64,000 nucleotides of DNA from Microscillaceae bacterium (lineage in GTDB: Bacteria; Bacteroidota; Bacteroidia; Cytophagales; Microscillaceae): positions 144,036 to 208,035 of the forward strand of contig JAABSX010000002.1 of NCBI GenBank assembly GCA_011390205.1. The letters are read 5' to 3'. This document shows positions 8,508 to 16,310 of the stretch, piece by piece. Within the stretch, counting starts at the first letter, position 1. Every line of letters starts with the position of its first letter. The position numbers were made by a program, and so were the translations under genes. Under the pieces are notes generated by a model, which was not told where the DNA came from, searched no databases, and worked only from the letters and a program-made list of their open reading frames with translations.

Positions 8508-10688
8508 ATGAAAAATTTTATTTACTTATTTATTTCACTTCTCTGGGCACTGCCTAGCTATGCACAGACCCAAAAAGAAGTAAGTACAGCAGATGTCTGG
8601 CAGACTTATCGCTTTACCACTCGCTCAGTTAATGGAGTAAACTGGACCAAAGACGGGCAGTACTACACCTCCCAAAACGACCGATATATCATTAAATATA
8701 ACATCGCTACGGGACTGCCTGTAGATACCCTCTATGGCAAAGAAGGTGCACCCAAAGAATACATAGAGTTTGATGAGTATTCATTTAGCCCCCAAGAAAA
8801 CAAAATAATGCTTTCTTCCAATGCTGAGCCTATCTATCGCCGCTCTTCTAAGGCTTATTTTTATGTCTATGACATTGCCAAAAAAGAAATTACTCGCTTG
8901 ATAGCAGGTGAAAAACAATCCTACGCTACTTTCTCACCCGATGGCAATCAAGTGGCATTTGTGCGAGACAATAACTTGTATGTAACTGACCTTGCTACAA
9001 TGCAAACAAAGTCTATCACTACGGATGGAGAGAAAAATAAAATTATCCATGGCAGCACAGATTGGGTCTATGAAGAAGAATTTTCTTTTGCTCAAGCTTT
9101 TTACTGGTCTTCGGATAGCAAAAAAATAGCCTATTATACCTTTGATGAAAGCGAGGTAAAGGAGTTTATGATGCAATACTGGAACGGCCCCACTACGCCC
9201 TATCCAGAGAATTATCAATTCAAATACCCCAAAGCAGGAGAAGTCAATTCTACGATTACCATCTCTGTCTATGACCTTAGCAAAAATAAATCTACCAAAA
9301 TGGACATCGGCACAGAGACCGACATCTACATCCCTCGCATCAATTGGACTCAAGATGCCAATTTGCTTTCTATCCGAAGAATGAACCGCCTCCAAAATCA
9401 ATTAGAGATACTTCACGCAGATGTGAATACAGGTAAGACCCAAGTAATCTTAACCGAAAAAGACAAGGCGTATGTGGATTTGGATTTTACGGATGACCTT
9501 GCTTATTTAGAAGATGGCAAAACTTTCTTGCACACCAGCGAGCGAAGCGGATTCAAGCACATTTATCTGTACGATATGTCGGGCAAACTCATCCGCCAAA
9601 TCACAGACGGAAAATGGGAGGTCAGCCAAGTATATGGCATAGATGAGAAAGCAAAAATGATTTATTTTACCTCTACTGAAGACTCTCCTCTCCAAAGACA
9701 AATATATAAAGTCAAACTCAACGGTAAAGGCAAAACCAAACTCAGCAATCGCATAGGCACACACGCCCCTAATTTTAGCAAGGATTTTAAATACTACTTA
9801 GATTATTACAGTGCCGCAGCTACGCCTCCCGTAGTGAGCCTACACGAAGCCAAAAGTGGCAAAGAACTCAAAGTACTCGAGAGCAATGAAGCCCTCAAAA
9901 ACCGCATCAAAGAGTACAAAATCAATCAAAAAGAGTTTTTTACCTTTACCACGGCTGAGGGCGTAGCACTAAACGGATGGATGATTAAACCCCTTGATTT
10001 TGATGAGAATAAAAAATATCCCGTCTTGATGTTTGTCTATGGAGGGCCTGGCTCACAGACAGTTACGGATGCTTGGGATACTTACAACTATATGTGGTAC
10101 CAGGTATTGGCTGCTAAGGGCTACATGGTCGTGTCTGTAGATAACAGAGGCACAGGTGCAAGAGGAGCAGAGTTTAAAAAAGTAACTTATGCCAACCTCG
10201 GCAAATACGAAATCCAAGACCAAATCGCCACAGCAAAATATCTATCCAATCTCCCTACTGTAGATGCTGACAGAATCGGAATCTGGGGCTGGAGCTACGG
10301 CGGCTATATGTCTTCACTCGGAATCACCGTGGGGGCTGATGTCTTCAAAGCAGCCATTGCTGTTGCACCCGTTTCTACTTGGCGTTTTTATGACAGTATC
10401 TACACGGAAAGATACCTCAAAACGCCCCAAGACAACCCCGAAGGATATGATGAAAATTCGCCCATCAATCACGTAGAAAAACTCAAAGGAAGCTACCTCC
10501 TAGTGCATGGCTCGGGAGATGACAACGTACACTTCCAGAATGCCATAGAGCTACAGAATGCACTCATTCAGGCTGGAAAGCAGTTTGATTCTTTCTACTA
10601 TCCCAACCGAAATCACGGAATCTATGGAGGAAACACACGCTTTCACCTTTATACGATGATGACTAATTTTATTTTAGAAAATTTATAA
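8508..10688 (+). CDS. Dipeptidyl-peptidase IV (S9B) family serine peptidase
   Basis: Exported prolyl dipeptidyl peptidase that removes X-Pro dipeptides from peptide N-termini. Residues 1-19 form a signal peptide ending at SYAQ. Residues 40-480 are the DPP-IV beta-propeller, including the DWVYEEEF segment that carries the double-Glu motif binding the substrate N-terminus. The C-terminal alpha/beta hydrolase domain has the triad Ser596 (GWSYGGY), Asp671 (GSGDDNVH) and His703 (RNHGIYG), with spacing close to human DPP4. At 726 residues it is full length. Many Bacteroidota secrete this enzyme to feed on proteins. A strong terminator follows. Confidence 0.92.
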   Translation: MKNFIYLFISLLWALPSYAQTQKEVSTADVWQTYRFTTRSVNGVNWTKDGQYYTSQNDRYIIKYNIATGLPVDTLYGKEGAPKEYIEFDEYSFSPQENKIMLSSNAEPIYRRSSKAYFYVYDIAKKEITRLIAGEKQSYATFSPDGNQVAFVRDNNLYVTDLATMQTKSITTDGEKNKIIHGSTDWVYEEEFSFAQAFYWSSDSKKIAYYTFDESEVKEFMMQYWNGPTTPYPENYQFKYPKAGEVNSTITISVYDLSKNKSTKMDIGTETDIYIPRINWTQDANLLSIRRMNRLQNQLEILHADVNTGKTQVILTEKDKAYVDLDFTDDLAYLEDGKTFLHTSERSGFKHIYLYDMSGKLIRQITDGKWEVSQVYGIDEKAKMIYFTSTEDSPLQRQIYKVKLNGKGKTKLSNRIGTHAPNFSKDFKYYLDYYSAAATPPVVSLHEAKSGKELKVLESNEALKNRIKEYKINQKEFFTFTTAEGVALNGWMIKPLDFDENKKYPVLMFVYGGPGSQTVTDAWDTYNYMWYQVLAAKGYMVVSVDNRGTGARGAEFKKVTYANLGKYEIQDQIATAKYLSNLPTVDADRIGIWGWSYGGYMSSLGITVGADVFKAAIAVAPVSTWRFYDSIYTERYLKTPQDNPEGYDENSPINHVEKLKGSYLLVHGSGDDNVHFQNAIELQNALIQAGKQFDSFYYPNRNHGIYGGNTRFHLYTMMTNFILENL

Positions 10689-10705
10689 ACTAAGTGAATC
10701 ACTTC

Positions 10706-10743
10706 AAAAAGCCCTTCATTTGATTCAAATGAAGGGCTTTTTT
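10706..10743 (+). terminator. Intrinsic terminator after the DPP-IV gene
   Basis: AAAAAGCCCTTCATTTGA pairs with TCAAATGAAGGGCTTTTTT in an almost loop-free perfect stem ending in a T-run. Confidence 0.85.
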
Positions 10744-10766
10744 GATGGGCAAATGCAGAGAAACTC

Positions 10767-10910
10767 CGTGTTTGGTGTGTAGTGCAATCAGTTAATTTTT
10801 GATAATGAGTGGCATCATATAGACGTTCCACTTTTTAAAAAAGTGGAACGTCTTTTTACACGTGTTTGGTGTCTCGTTTCCGTGTTTGGTGTCTCACCAA
10901 ACACAAACAC
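10767..10910. repeat. Short direct repeats CGTGTTTGGTGT plus an inverted copy
   Basis: CGTGTTTGGTGT occurs at 10767-10778, 10861-10872 and 10881-10892; the last two extend to CGTGTTTGGTGTCTC. An inverted ACCAAACAC copy follows at 10897-10905. Only three copies with unequal spacing are present, so this is not CRISPR. It looks like a dispersed genomic repeat beside an IS remnant. Confidence 0.55.
10821..10857. terminator. Second, symmetrical terminator hairpin at the IS scar
   Basis: AGACGTTCCACTTTTT pairs with AAAAAGTGGAACGTCT with virtually no loop, then TTTTT. It could work in both directions. It lies just outside the IS3 remnant, so it may be the terminator of a lost gene or part of the element. 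Confidence 0.65.
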
Positions 10911-10919
10911 TGGTGTGAA

Positions 10920-11068
10920 ACCGCTTGTTGTTTCCACTGACTTACTTGGTTGGCATGAATACCAAACTCACTGGCAATCTGAGAAAGTGTTTTTTGTTCT
11001 TTCATTGCCTCCAATACTACCTTCTCTTTGAAGGCAGCATCGTAACGTTTTCTTGCTTTTTTGACCAT
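10920..11068 (-). pseudogene. IS3-family OrfA remnant (N-terminal HTH only)
   Basis: Reading left from the ATG at 11068, about 48 residues match the start of IS3/IS911-type OrfA: a basic RKRYDAAFKEKVVLEA lead, then the helix-turn-helix LSQIASEFGIHANQVSQWKQQA. After that the frame runs into the short repeat zone and encodes unrelated residues (RHQTRKRDTKHV) to a stop at 10856. No OrfB (DDE) part is found, so the element is a decayed fragment. It would have bound the IS ends when intact. Confidence 0.7.
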
Positions 11069-11172
11069 CTTTGTAAAGGGTTTATGTCTTAAATTGATAA
11101 CATCTTTACACCTTATTTTGTGGTACTAATTTTGGGGAGCATTATATACACTGTTTCATAAATTTACTGATG

Positions 11173-11248
11173 CTGTAGCCTGAACCTTTGGTTCGGGAGT
11201 GTAGCTTTTTCCTAAGCATACACCCGAAACTGGAGTTTCAGGCTACAG
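11173..11248. repeat. Palindromic REP-like element with two internal hairpins
   Basis: The outer arms CTGTAGCCTGAA (11173-11184) and TTCAGGCTACAG (11237-11248) are perfect inverted repeats. Inside each arm sits a small hairpin: GAACC-TTT-GGTTC on the left and GAAACT-GG-AGTTTC on the right. The inner part also pairs imperfectly (GTGTA with TACAC). It is non-coding. The form fits a REP/MITE-like mobile palindrome, but other copies cannot be checked here. Confidence 0.6.
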
Positions 11249-11301
11249 TTTCTCAGCAATACGTATTATTAAAAACTTTTGAAACACTGTATTGAGTTTT
11301 T

Positions 11302-11769
11302 TTATAGGATAATCTGATTAAAAAACCCATTTCTAATTTGCTTCACTTCTCCCGAGGGCAAGCAGACAGCCCCCCTAAAAGTACCACTCACAAAATTAAC
11401 AGCACGCTCCGAGAAGATAATCCCTCCTGAGACATTGGTACAGTTATTAGATTGATAGGCTATACTTCCTGTCCCTGCGGGGCTGTATGCAATAGAGATA
11501 CTTTGATTGAATACATACTCAATGACATTTTGGTCGGCAGAAAAAACTTGCATCTCAAAAGTTTCTCCCAAATCATTCTCAGCTAAGATATTGATGCTAA
11601 TCACCCCCGTACCCGCTGCCGTGCCTGAGGCAGTGATGTTGTTTGATTCCCAAAAAACGCCATCTATCTCAAAACTGACATAATTGGCATTGGGACCGAT
11701 ATTATCACCACAGCCACTTAAACTAATGGCAATAATGATAGATAAGAATAATAGTTTTTTCAATTTCAT
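11302..11769 (-). CDS. Secreted lipoprotein, unknown function
   Basis: 155-residue lipoprotein. Residues 1-19 are a signal peptide ending in the lipobox LSGC (Cys20), followed by GDN. The mature part starts VSFEIDGVFWESNN and is rich in alternating beta-type sequence with many Gly and Thr, suggesting a small beta-sandwich displayed from a membrane. Two Cys near the C-terminus (NNCTN and AVCLPSG) could form a disulfide. It sits between two palindromic repeat elements and has no operon partner. I do not recognise a specific family. Confidence 0.7.
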   Translation of the reverse strand: MKLKKLLFLSIIIAISLSGCGDNIGPNANYVSFEIDGVFWESNNITASGTAAGTGVISINILAENDLGETFEMQVFSADQNVIEYVFNQSISIAYSPAGTGSIAYQSNNCTNVSGGIIFSERAVNFVSGTFRGAVCLPSGEVKQIRNGFFNQIIL

Positions 11770-11819
11770 ATTTTAGTAACCTTTTTGTCGTGGCGTAGGC
11801 CTCTGTTTTATGGTGTAGC

Positions 11820-11911
11820 CCTTTGTCTGCACCTTCCGACTCCTTCGGAATGACAACAAAATTCCCCTTTCGGGGGTTAGGGGGCTTTTCTTTTGGGGCT
11901 AGGGGGCTGGA
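11820..11911. repeat. Composite palindromic repeat overlapping the 3' end of an aminotransferase gene
   Basis: Contains TTCCGA-CTCCT-TCGGAA (11834-11850) and CCCC-TTTC-GGGG (11863-11874), followed by tandem GGGGCTTTTCTTTTGGGGCTAGGGGGCT-like sequence. On the minus strand it reads as CCCCCTAACCCCCGAAAGGGG and so on, a type of low-complexity repeat I associate with intergenic spacers of many Bacteroidota (recollection, not checked). It runs into the last codons and stop of the aminotransferase gene. Confidence 0.55.
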
Positions 11912-13089
11912 TTGTCCATCGCTTTCAGGAGTAATTCGCAAACCTCATCAATCTGTTCATAAGTAATAATAAGAGGAGGAGCGATGCGCATCGAGTTATC
12001 ACAGTATAAGAACCAATCTGTCAATACACCTAACTCCAAAGCTCGGTCAATAATTTGCTTCAATACCTCAAAAGATTCAAATTCAGCTGCCATCATTAGC
12101 CCTAAGTGCCTGATTTGCTTGATTTTAGGGTGTTTGAGTTTTTTGATAAAATACTGTGCTTTGGCTTCTGCCTCTTCATAGATTTTGCTTTCAGTAAGTA
12201 CTTCTAAGCTTGCGAGGGCTGCCGCACAGCTAACAGGATGCCCCCCGAAAGTAGTGATATGACCCAAAATAGGCTGATGGGTGAGACAATTCATGATTTT
12301 TTTAGAACTTATAAAAGCCCCAATCGGCATGCCTCCGCCCATGCTTTTTGCCAATAATAAAATATCAGGCACTACGCCATAATGCTCAAAAGCCCAGAGT
12401 TTGCCTGTCCGTCCAAAACCACTTTGGATTTCATCAAAAACCAAGAGAGTGCCTGTTTCATCACATTTTTGACGCAAAGCACGGAAGTATTCTGAGCAAG
12501 CATGCACTACGCCTGCTTCGCCTTGCACAGGCTCGATGATGACTGCCGCAGTTTTGTCTGTGATTTTACTAGCTACATCGCTGTAGCTTCCATAGTGAAT
12601 ATGCCCTATACCTGGCAATAAAGGGCGATAGGCTTGTTTAAATTCTTCTTCTCCCAATGACAAAGCCCCTTGAGTAGAGCCGTGATAGGCACGATGACAA
12701 GCAATGATTTCTGCCCTACCTGTGTATCTTTTAGCTAATTTCATTGCTCCTTCGGTGGCTTCAGTTCCCGAATTGACCAGATAGACATTGTCAAGAGTAT
12801 CAGGCAAAAGGGAGATGAGTTTTTGGGCAAGTTTATTTTGAGGGCTTTGCACTAGCTCACCATAGACCATGAGGTGCATATATTTATCTACTTGGTCTTT
12901 GACTGCCTGCACTACCTTAGGGTGTCTATGTCCGAGACTGCTTACGGCTATTCCTGAGATTAAATCTATGTATTGCTTGCCTTCGGGGCTATAAAAGTAA
13001 ATCCCTTCGGCATATTCTACCTCTACCATGAGGGGTGTTTCGCTGGTCTGTGCAAGGTGATTGAGGAATATCTGTCGAGATGAAATCAT
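11899..13089 (-). CDS. Class III aminotransferase (acetylornithine/ornithine-like), specificity unknown
   Basis: PLP enzyme of 396 residues. Seen: VNSGTEATEGAMKLAKRYTGR, AYHGSTQGALS, VIIEPVQGEAGV, LVFDEIQSGFGRTGKLWAFEHYGVVPDI, and the PLP-lysine block LLAKSMGGGMPIGAF near residue 255. It shares fold and motifs with GabT at 703-2016 but is clearly a different subfamily, nearer to acetylornithine/ornithine aminotransferases. The last residues NPAP and the TAG stop come from the palindromic repeat just downstream, so the natural C-terminus has probably been replaced by a few residues without harm to the core. The substrate cannot be named from sequence. Confidence 0.82.
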   Translation of the reverse strand: MISSRQIFLNHLAQTSETPLMVEVEYAEGIYFYSPEGKQYIDLISGIAVSSLGHRHPKVVQAVKDQVDKYMHLMVYGELVQSPQNKLAQKLISLLPDTLDNVYLVNSGTEATEGAMKLAKRYTGRAEIIACHRAYHGSTQGALSLGEEEFKQAYRPLLPGIGHIHYGSYSDVASKITDKTAAVIIEPVQGEAGVVHACSEYFRALRQKCDETGTLLVFDEIQSGFGRTGKLWAFEHYGVVPDILLLAKSMGGGMPIGAFISSKKIMNCLTHQPILGHITTFGGHPVSCAAALASLEVLTESKIYEEAEAKAQYFIKKLKHPKIKQIRHLGLMMAAEFESFEVLKQIIDRALELGVLTDWFLYCDNSMRIAPPLIITYEQIDEVCELLLKAMDNPAP

Positions 13090-13267
13090 GTTGTCTCTTT
13101 GTTTATAAAAGTGTCATTTGTAAAATCACTCAATACTGTGATTTGTTTTGGGTTTGTGTAGGAGTAATCGCCTCCTTTTTTTGTAGGCAATACGGATAAA
13201 AACAGAAGCTGCACTTATTCTTTTGAGCAAGGATGGGCAGCCTCACAGTCAAAGGAGATACATAAAA

Positions 13268-14332
13268 TCAGGGCTGAAAGCGTCTAAGTTCTTCGATTAT
13301 TTTCTCTGCGGATGCATTCGCTGCTATAATATCTTCAGTACGCAATAAGTGAAGGGTATAAACCTGTTCATCTAGCAAATCTTCGGAGATGTGCATATTC
13401 AAAAACTCTTGATACTCAGGGCAGGTGCTTACCCAGCTGAGCCTAAAGACATCCTCTTCTAAGATATATTCAATCACGAGTTGCATAGGTTTTTTCTTGG
13501 CAGGAAAACAAGAGAGCATCACAGGGCTTTTTACGAATTGGTCTCCCATAAAAGCCAGATAACCTACTGAAAACATAGGATAGAGAAGCTTTTGGTAAGA
13601 AATATCCAGTTTTGACAAGACTTGCTCCATGTTAGCCATTTTTGAGCGGAGTGTATGCACTGTAAAATGTTCTTGGGGAAATTTTTCATAAGGTTTCCAT
13701 TTGCCATTCCAGTCATAAAACTGCATTTTGCCATTTCCAAAGCGTATTTTATAATCAAAGATAGAAGATTTATCCAGCACATAGCCAGGGTAGTGGTAGC
13801 GTCTGTTGGTCTGTATTCCATACAAAATTTCATTGAGCATGGTGTATGTTCCTAGGCTATACTGCTCATAATCAGGGTGATACAAGCCCAAGATACTAGC
13901 CAGGCTTTTTTTGCCTTGGTCAAAAAAACTAACAGCCACGAGTTTGCCTTCATCATAGACACCCACCTCCCAAGTATCAAAGACACTGTCATCTAAGTTG
14001 GCAAAGAAAAACTGTGGCAAGTGTTCAAAAATAAAGCCTTTGAAGCGGTGCTTTTGGGTCTGATAGAGTTGGTCTCGGGCAGCATCTAAACGTGCGGGCT
14101 GAATTTTTACTTCAAATCGTTTTTCATTGCGGCGCATGATTTTCTGAAAACTTTTTTTGAAGGTATAATTTTCTAAATCTATGCGAATATTCACCGTAGA
14201 AAATACATCACCTTCTAAACAAAGTAATTGAGCCCGATACAGCATAGGGGCACTTCTAAACCATCCGCTTGCGAGATATTTATCTAAGCGGGCGTGTGAG
14301 AGAGATTGTGGATAATAATGCTCAACTAGCAT
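13268..14332 (-). CDS. Arginyl-tRNA-protein transferase (ATE)-like GNAT-fold protein
   Basis: 354 residues with an ATE-type layout. An N-terminal region (about 15-80) reads LDKYLASGWFRSAPMLYR, then RIDLENYTFKKSFQKIMRRNEKRF, echoing the ATE_N pattern GxFRSGxxxYR ... FxxSxSQRRxxRRN. The C-terminal GNAT-like region (about 110-235) has SLGTYTMLNEI and YHYPGYVLDKSSIFDYKIRFG, matching the ATE_C pattern. ATE/Bpt enzymes add Arg or Leu to N-terminal acidic or basic residues and so create N-degrons. The N-domain cysteine cluster of true ATE1 is mostly missing; only one Cys remains near the expected place (LLCLEG). An extra 110-residue C-terminal extension is present. The activity is therefore uncertain. 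Confidence 0.6.
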   Translation of the reverse strand: MLVEHYYPQSLSHARLDKYLASGWFRSAPMLYRAQLLCLEGDVFSTVNIRIDLENYTFKKSFQKIMRRNEKRFEVKIQPARLDAARDQLYQTQKHRFKGFIFEHLPQFFFANLDDSVFDTWEVGVYDEGKLVAVSFFDQGKKSLASILGLYHPDYEQYSLGTYTMLNEILYGIQTNRRYHYPGYVLDKSSIFDYKIRFGNGKMQFYDWNGKWKPYEKFPQEHFTVHTLRSKMANMEQVLSKLDISYQKLLYPMFSVGYLAFMGDQFVKSPVMLSCFPAKKKPMQLVIEYILEEDVFRLSWVSTCPEYQEFLNMHISEDLLDEQVYTLHLLRTEDIIAANASAEKIIEELRRFQP

Positions 14333-14645
14333 AGTTTTTTCTTTTTGATAAAGAGAACGAAAATATGCTAAAAAATCAAATTTTTTTTGGAAAAATCACC
14401 AAAATAAATCTTTTGCTTCTACTTATCTTTGTGAGAATAATGTGGTGAGCGAGCTACACATCAGTAGTATTGGCTTGTCAGATTTTATTGATAAATCACT
14501 TTAAAGTGCTGTTTATGAGCACTTTATGCTTTTATAATGCCAGTAATTAGTCTTGGTAAAGTATGGACAGGGTGCTGCAGTTTTACTGTCAGAGGGTGTT
14601 TTTCGCAAAAAAGATTTACTTTTAAACCAAAACAAGCAGTCTAAC
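14333..14645. other. Non-coding gap between divergent genes
   Basis: About 310 bases, AT-rich near the ATE-like gene start. The plus-strand frame open from a TTG at 14553 is judged to be upstream leader of the esterase gene. I see no RNA gene or clear operator. Confidence 0.4.
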
Positions 14646-15158
14646 ATGGTCAATATCATATATATTCATGGGCTTTATTCATCACCCAAAAAGGAGAAAC
14701 TCGCTATCTTAGAAGCGTTTTCTGACAAGCTGTATGCTCCTCAGCTAGATTATGAGCAAAATCAATCCATATTTCCTGAGTTGTTAAGTGCTTGTGTGGC
14801 TCAAGACATACATTACATCGTAGGAAGCTCGGCAGGAGGGCTGATGGGTTATTGGCTTGCCAAACATTTGGGCTGTCAGGCTTTATTGTTTAACCCTGCA
14901 CTCAATTCACTGCACCGCCGCCCAGATATTGAGCTGCTCAAAGAAAAAGCCCCTACTGCTACAGACTATTTTCTAAATGTCATTTTGGGGGCAAAAGATG
15001 AGCAAGTCCCTCCTCTGGAGACGCAAACTTATCTGAAAGCTCACGAACCCGAAAGCCGCTATCTGATAGACTGGCAGCCCAAGCTGGCACACAGCATTGA
15101 TTTGGAGACCTTCCGAATGGCTTGCGAAAAATATTTACCCAACACTGCAAAAGTATAA
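14646..15158 (+). CDS. YqiA/UPF0227-like esterase
   Basis: Small alpha/beta hydrolase of 170 residues. It begins MVNIIYIHGLYSSPKKEK, carries the nucleophile elbow GSSAGG (Ser near residue 64), and has LLFNPAL after the elbow, LGAKDEQVPP (acid) and a C-terminal HSI (base). This is the YqiA/YcfP pattern, a family with short-chain esterase activity. The ATG at 14646 was chosen over the TTG at 14553 because the protein pattern starts exactly there. The GT2 gene begins three bases after its stop, so the two are translationally close. Confidence 0.75.
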   Translation: MVNIIYIHGLYSSPKKEKLAILEAFSDKLYAPQLDYEQNQSIFPELLSACVAQDIHYIVGSSAGGLMGYWLAKHLGCQALLFNPALNSLHRRPDIELLKEKAPTATDYFLNVILGAKDEQVPPLETQTYLKAHEPESRYLIDWQPKLAHSIDLETFRMACEKYLPNTAKV

Positions 15159-15161
15159 GCC

Positions 15162-16310
15162 TTGAAAATTTCTGTGTTGATTCCGTACCGCAACAGAGGC
15201 AAAGAGGTCGTCCAAAAGTGTTTGCAGGCCCTTCAAGTCCAAGATTATCCAGATTTTGAGGTGATTCTGCTAGACTATGGCAGTCATGAAGAGATAAGCC
15301 AAGAGATAAATACCTTGTGTGCCAAGTATGACAGGGTGCATTATGTGTATTCGGATGCAAGAGGGTACTTTTGGAGCTGTAGCCAAGCTTTTAACCAAGC
15401 GTTGGGCTATGCCAGGGGAGTGTATTTGTTGATGCTAGATGTGGATTTGATTGTGCCTACTTATTTTCTAAATTTCTGCTTGGAAAACTGTGCTAAGACT
15501 GAGTTTTTAATTTTCAAGGTTTTATACCTACCCCAAGATTTTAAGGAGTGGAATCTTCTGAGCTTGCAGCCTGAGAAATACCTTCATCAAGAACATTCAG
15601 ACTATGGAGGGCTGGGAAATATTTTTGTCAAAAAGGAATATTTTTTACAGACAGGAGGCTATGATACTTTTTATCGGGTGTGGGGTGAAGAAGACAGAGA
15701 CATGGTCAGGCAATTAGAAAAAGTAGGGCTGAAACCCAAGAAAATAGAGCCTGGGCAGTTGCCTATTTTTCATCAGTGGCATCCTAAGGTAAGTGCGAGC
15801 CTGCCCAAAGGCTGGCAAAAGACCATTTTGGCACATTCTCAAAAAAAAACAAAACGACCTGCGAGTGATGTACAGCTAGATTTTAAGCCTACACCCATTT
15901 ACCAATGCAAAGACCGCCCTGTACTGAATCAGCTTGACCCTCAAAAATGGGCAGATGAAGCACAATTTCAGTTTGATTTTCCTGTGGAGCAAAGTTATGT
16001 ACAGTTTATAAAGTGCTTTGAGGAGTTAGAGCCAAGAGCATCTTTGTGTATTTCGCAGCGTTTTTCAGAGATACGCCCTCAGCAAGGTAGCCGATTGGGT
16101 AATGTCTTAACAAAAACCAATAAACTTCTCAAAAGCTGGAAAATATCTTATCGTTTGGTAGAAATCGCACAGTCAGAGACGGAGATAATCTACGCCTCTG
16201 CGGTGGCAGATTATTTGTTTTATTTTTTGCTAGAATTTGAGGAACAGATAGAAGACTATTATTTTGAAGCCAAAGGAGACACTGTTTTTTTGGTAGTAGT
16301 AAAAAAATAA
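15162..16310 (+). CDS. Family 2 glycosyltransferase (chondroitin-polymerase-like)
   Basis: Inverting GT-A sugar transferase of 382 residues. The start is a TTG at 15162 giving MKISVLIPYRNRG, the typical GT2 N-terminus; no ATG is suitably placed. The metal-binding LDVDL (DxD-like) lies near residue 93, and GGYDTFYRVWGEEDRDM, a GWGxED-like acceptor/base motif of the galactosyltransferase_7C type, lies near residues 163-180. A 150-residue C-terminal domain is unrecognised. It likely acts in polysaccharide or LPS building. It ends base-to-base against the convergent NDP-sugar pyrophosphorylase gene, which could make its donor sugar. Confidence 0.8.
   Translation: MKISVLIPYRNRGKEVVQKCLQALQVQDYPDFEVILLDYGSHEEISQEINTLCAKYDRVHYVYSDARGYFWSCSQAFNQALGYARGVYLLMLDVDLIVPTYFLNFCLENCAKTEFLIFKVLYLPQDFKEWNLLSLQPEKYLHQEHSDYGGLGNIFVKKEYFLQTGGYDTFYRVWGEEDRDMVRQLEKVGLKPKKIEPGQLPIFHQWHPKVSASLPKGWQKTILAHSQKKTKRPASDVQLDFKPTPIYQCKDRPVLNQLDPQKWADEAQFQFDFPVEQSYVQFIKCFEELEPRASLCISQRFSEIRPQQGSRLGNVLTKTNKLLKSWKISYRLVEIAQSETEIIYASAVADYLFYFLLEFEEQIEDYYFEAKGDTVFLVVVKK

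Noticed and set aside
10861..10910. Short repeats suggestive of CRISPR
   Set aside because: Only two or three copies, no constant spacer length, no cas genes.
11723..11941. Minus-strand 72-codon frame next to the lipoprotein
   Set aside because: It translates the palindromic repeat (peptide rich in Pro, Lys and Gly) and overlaps two better genes.
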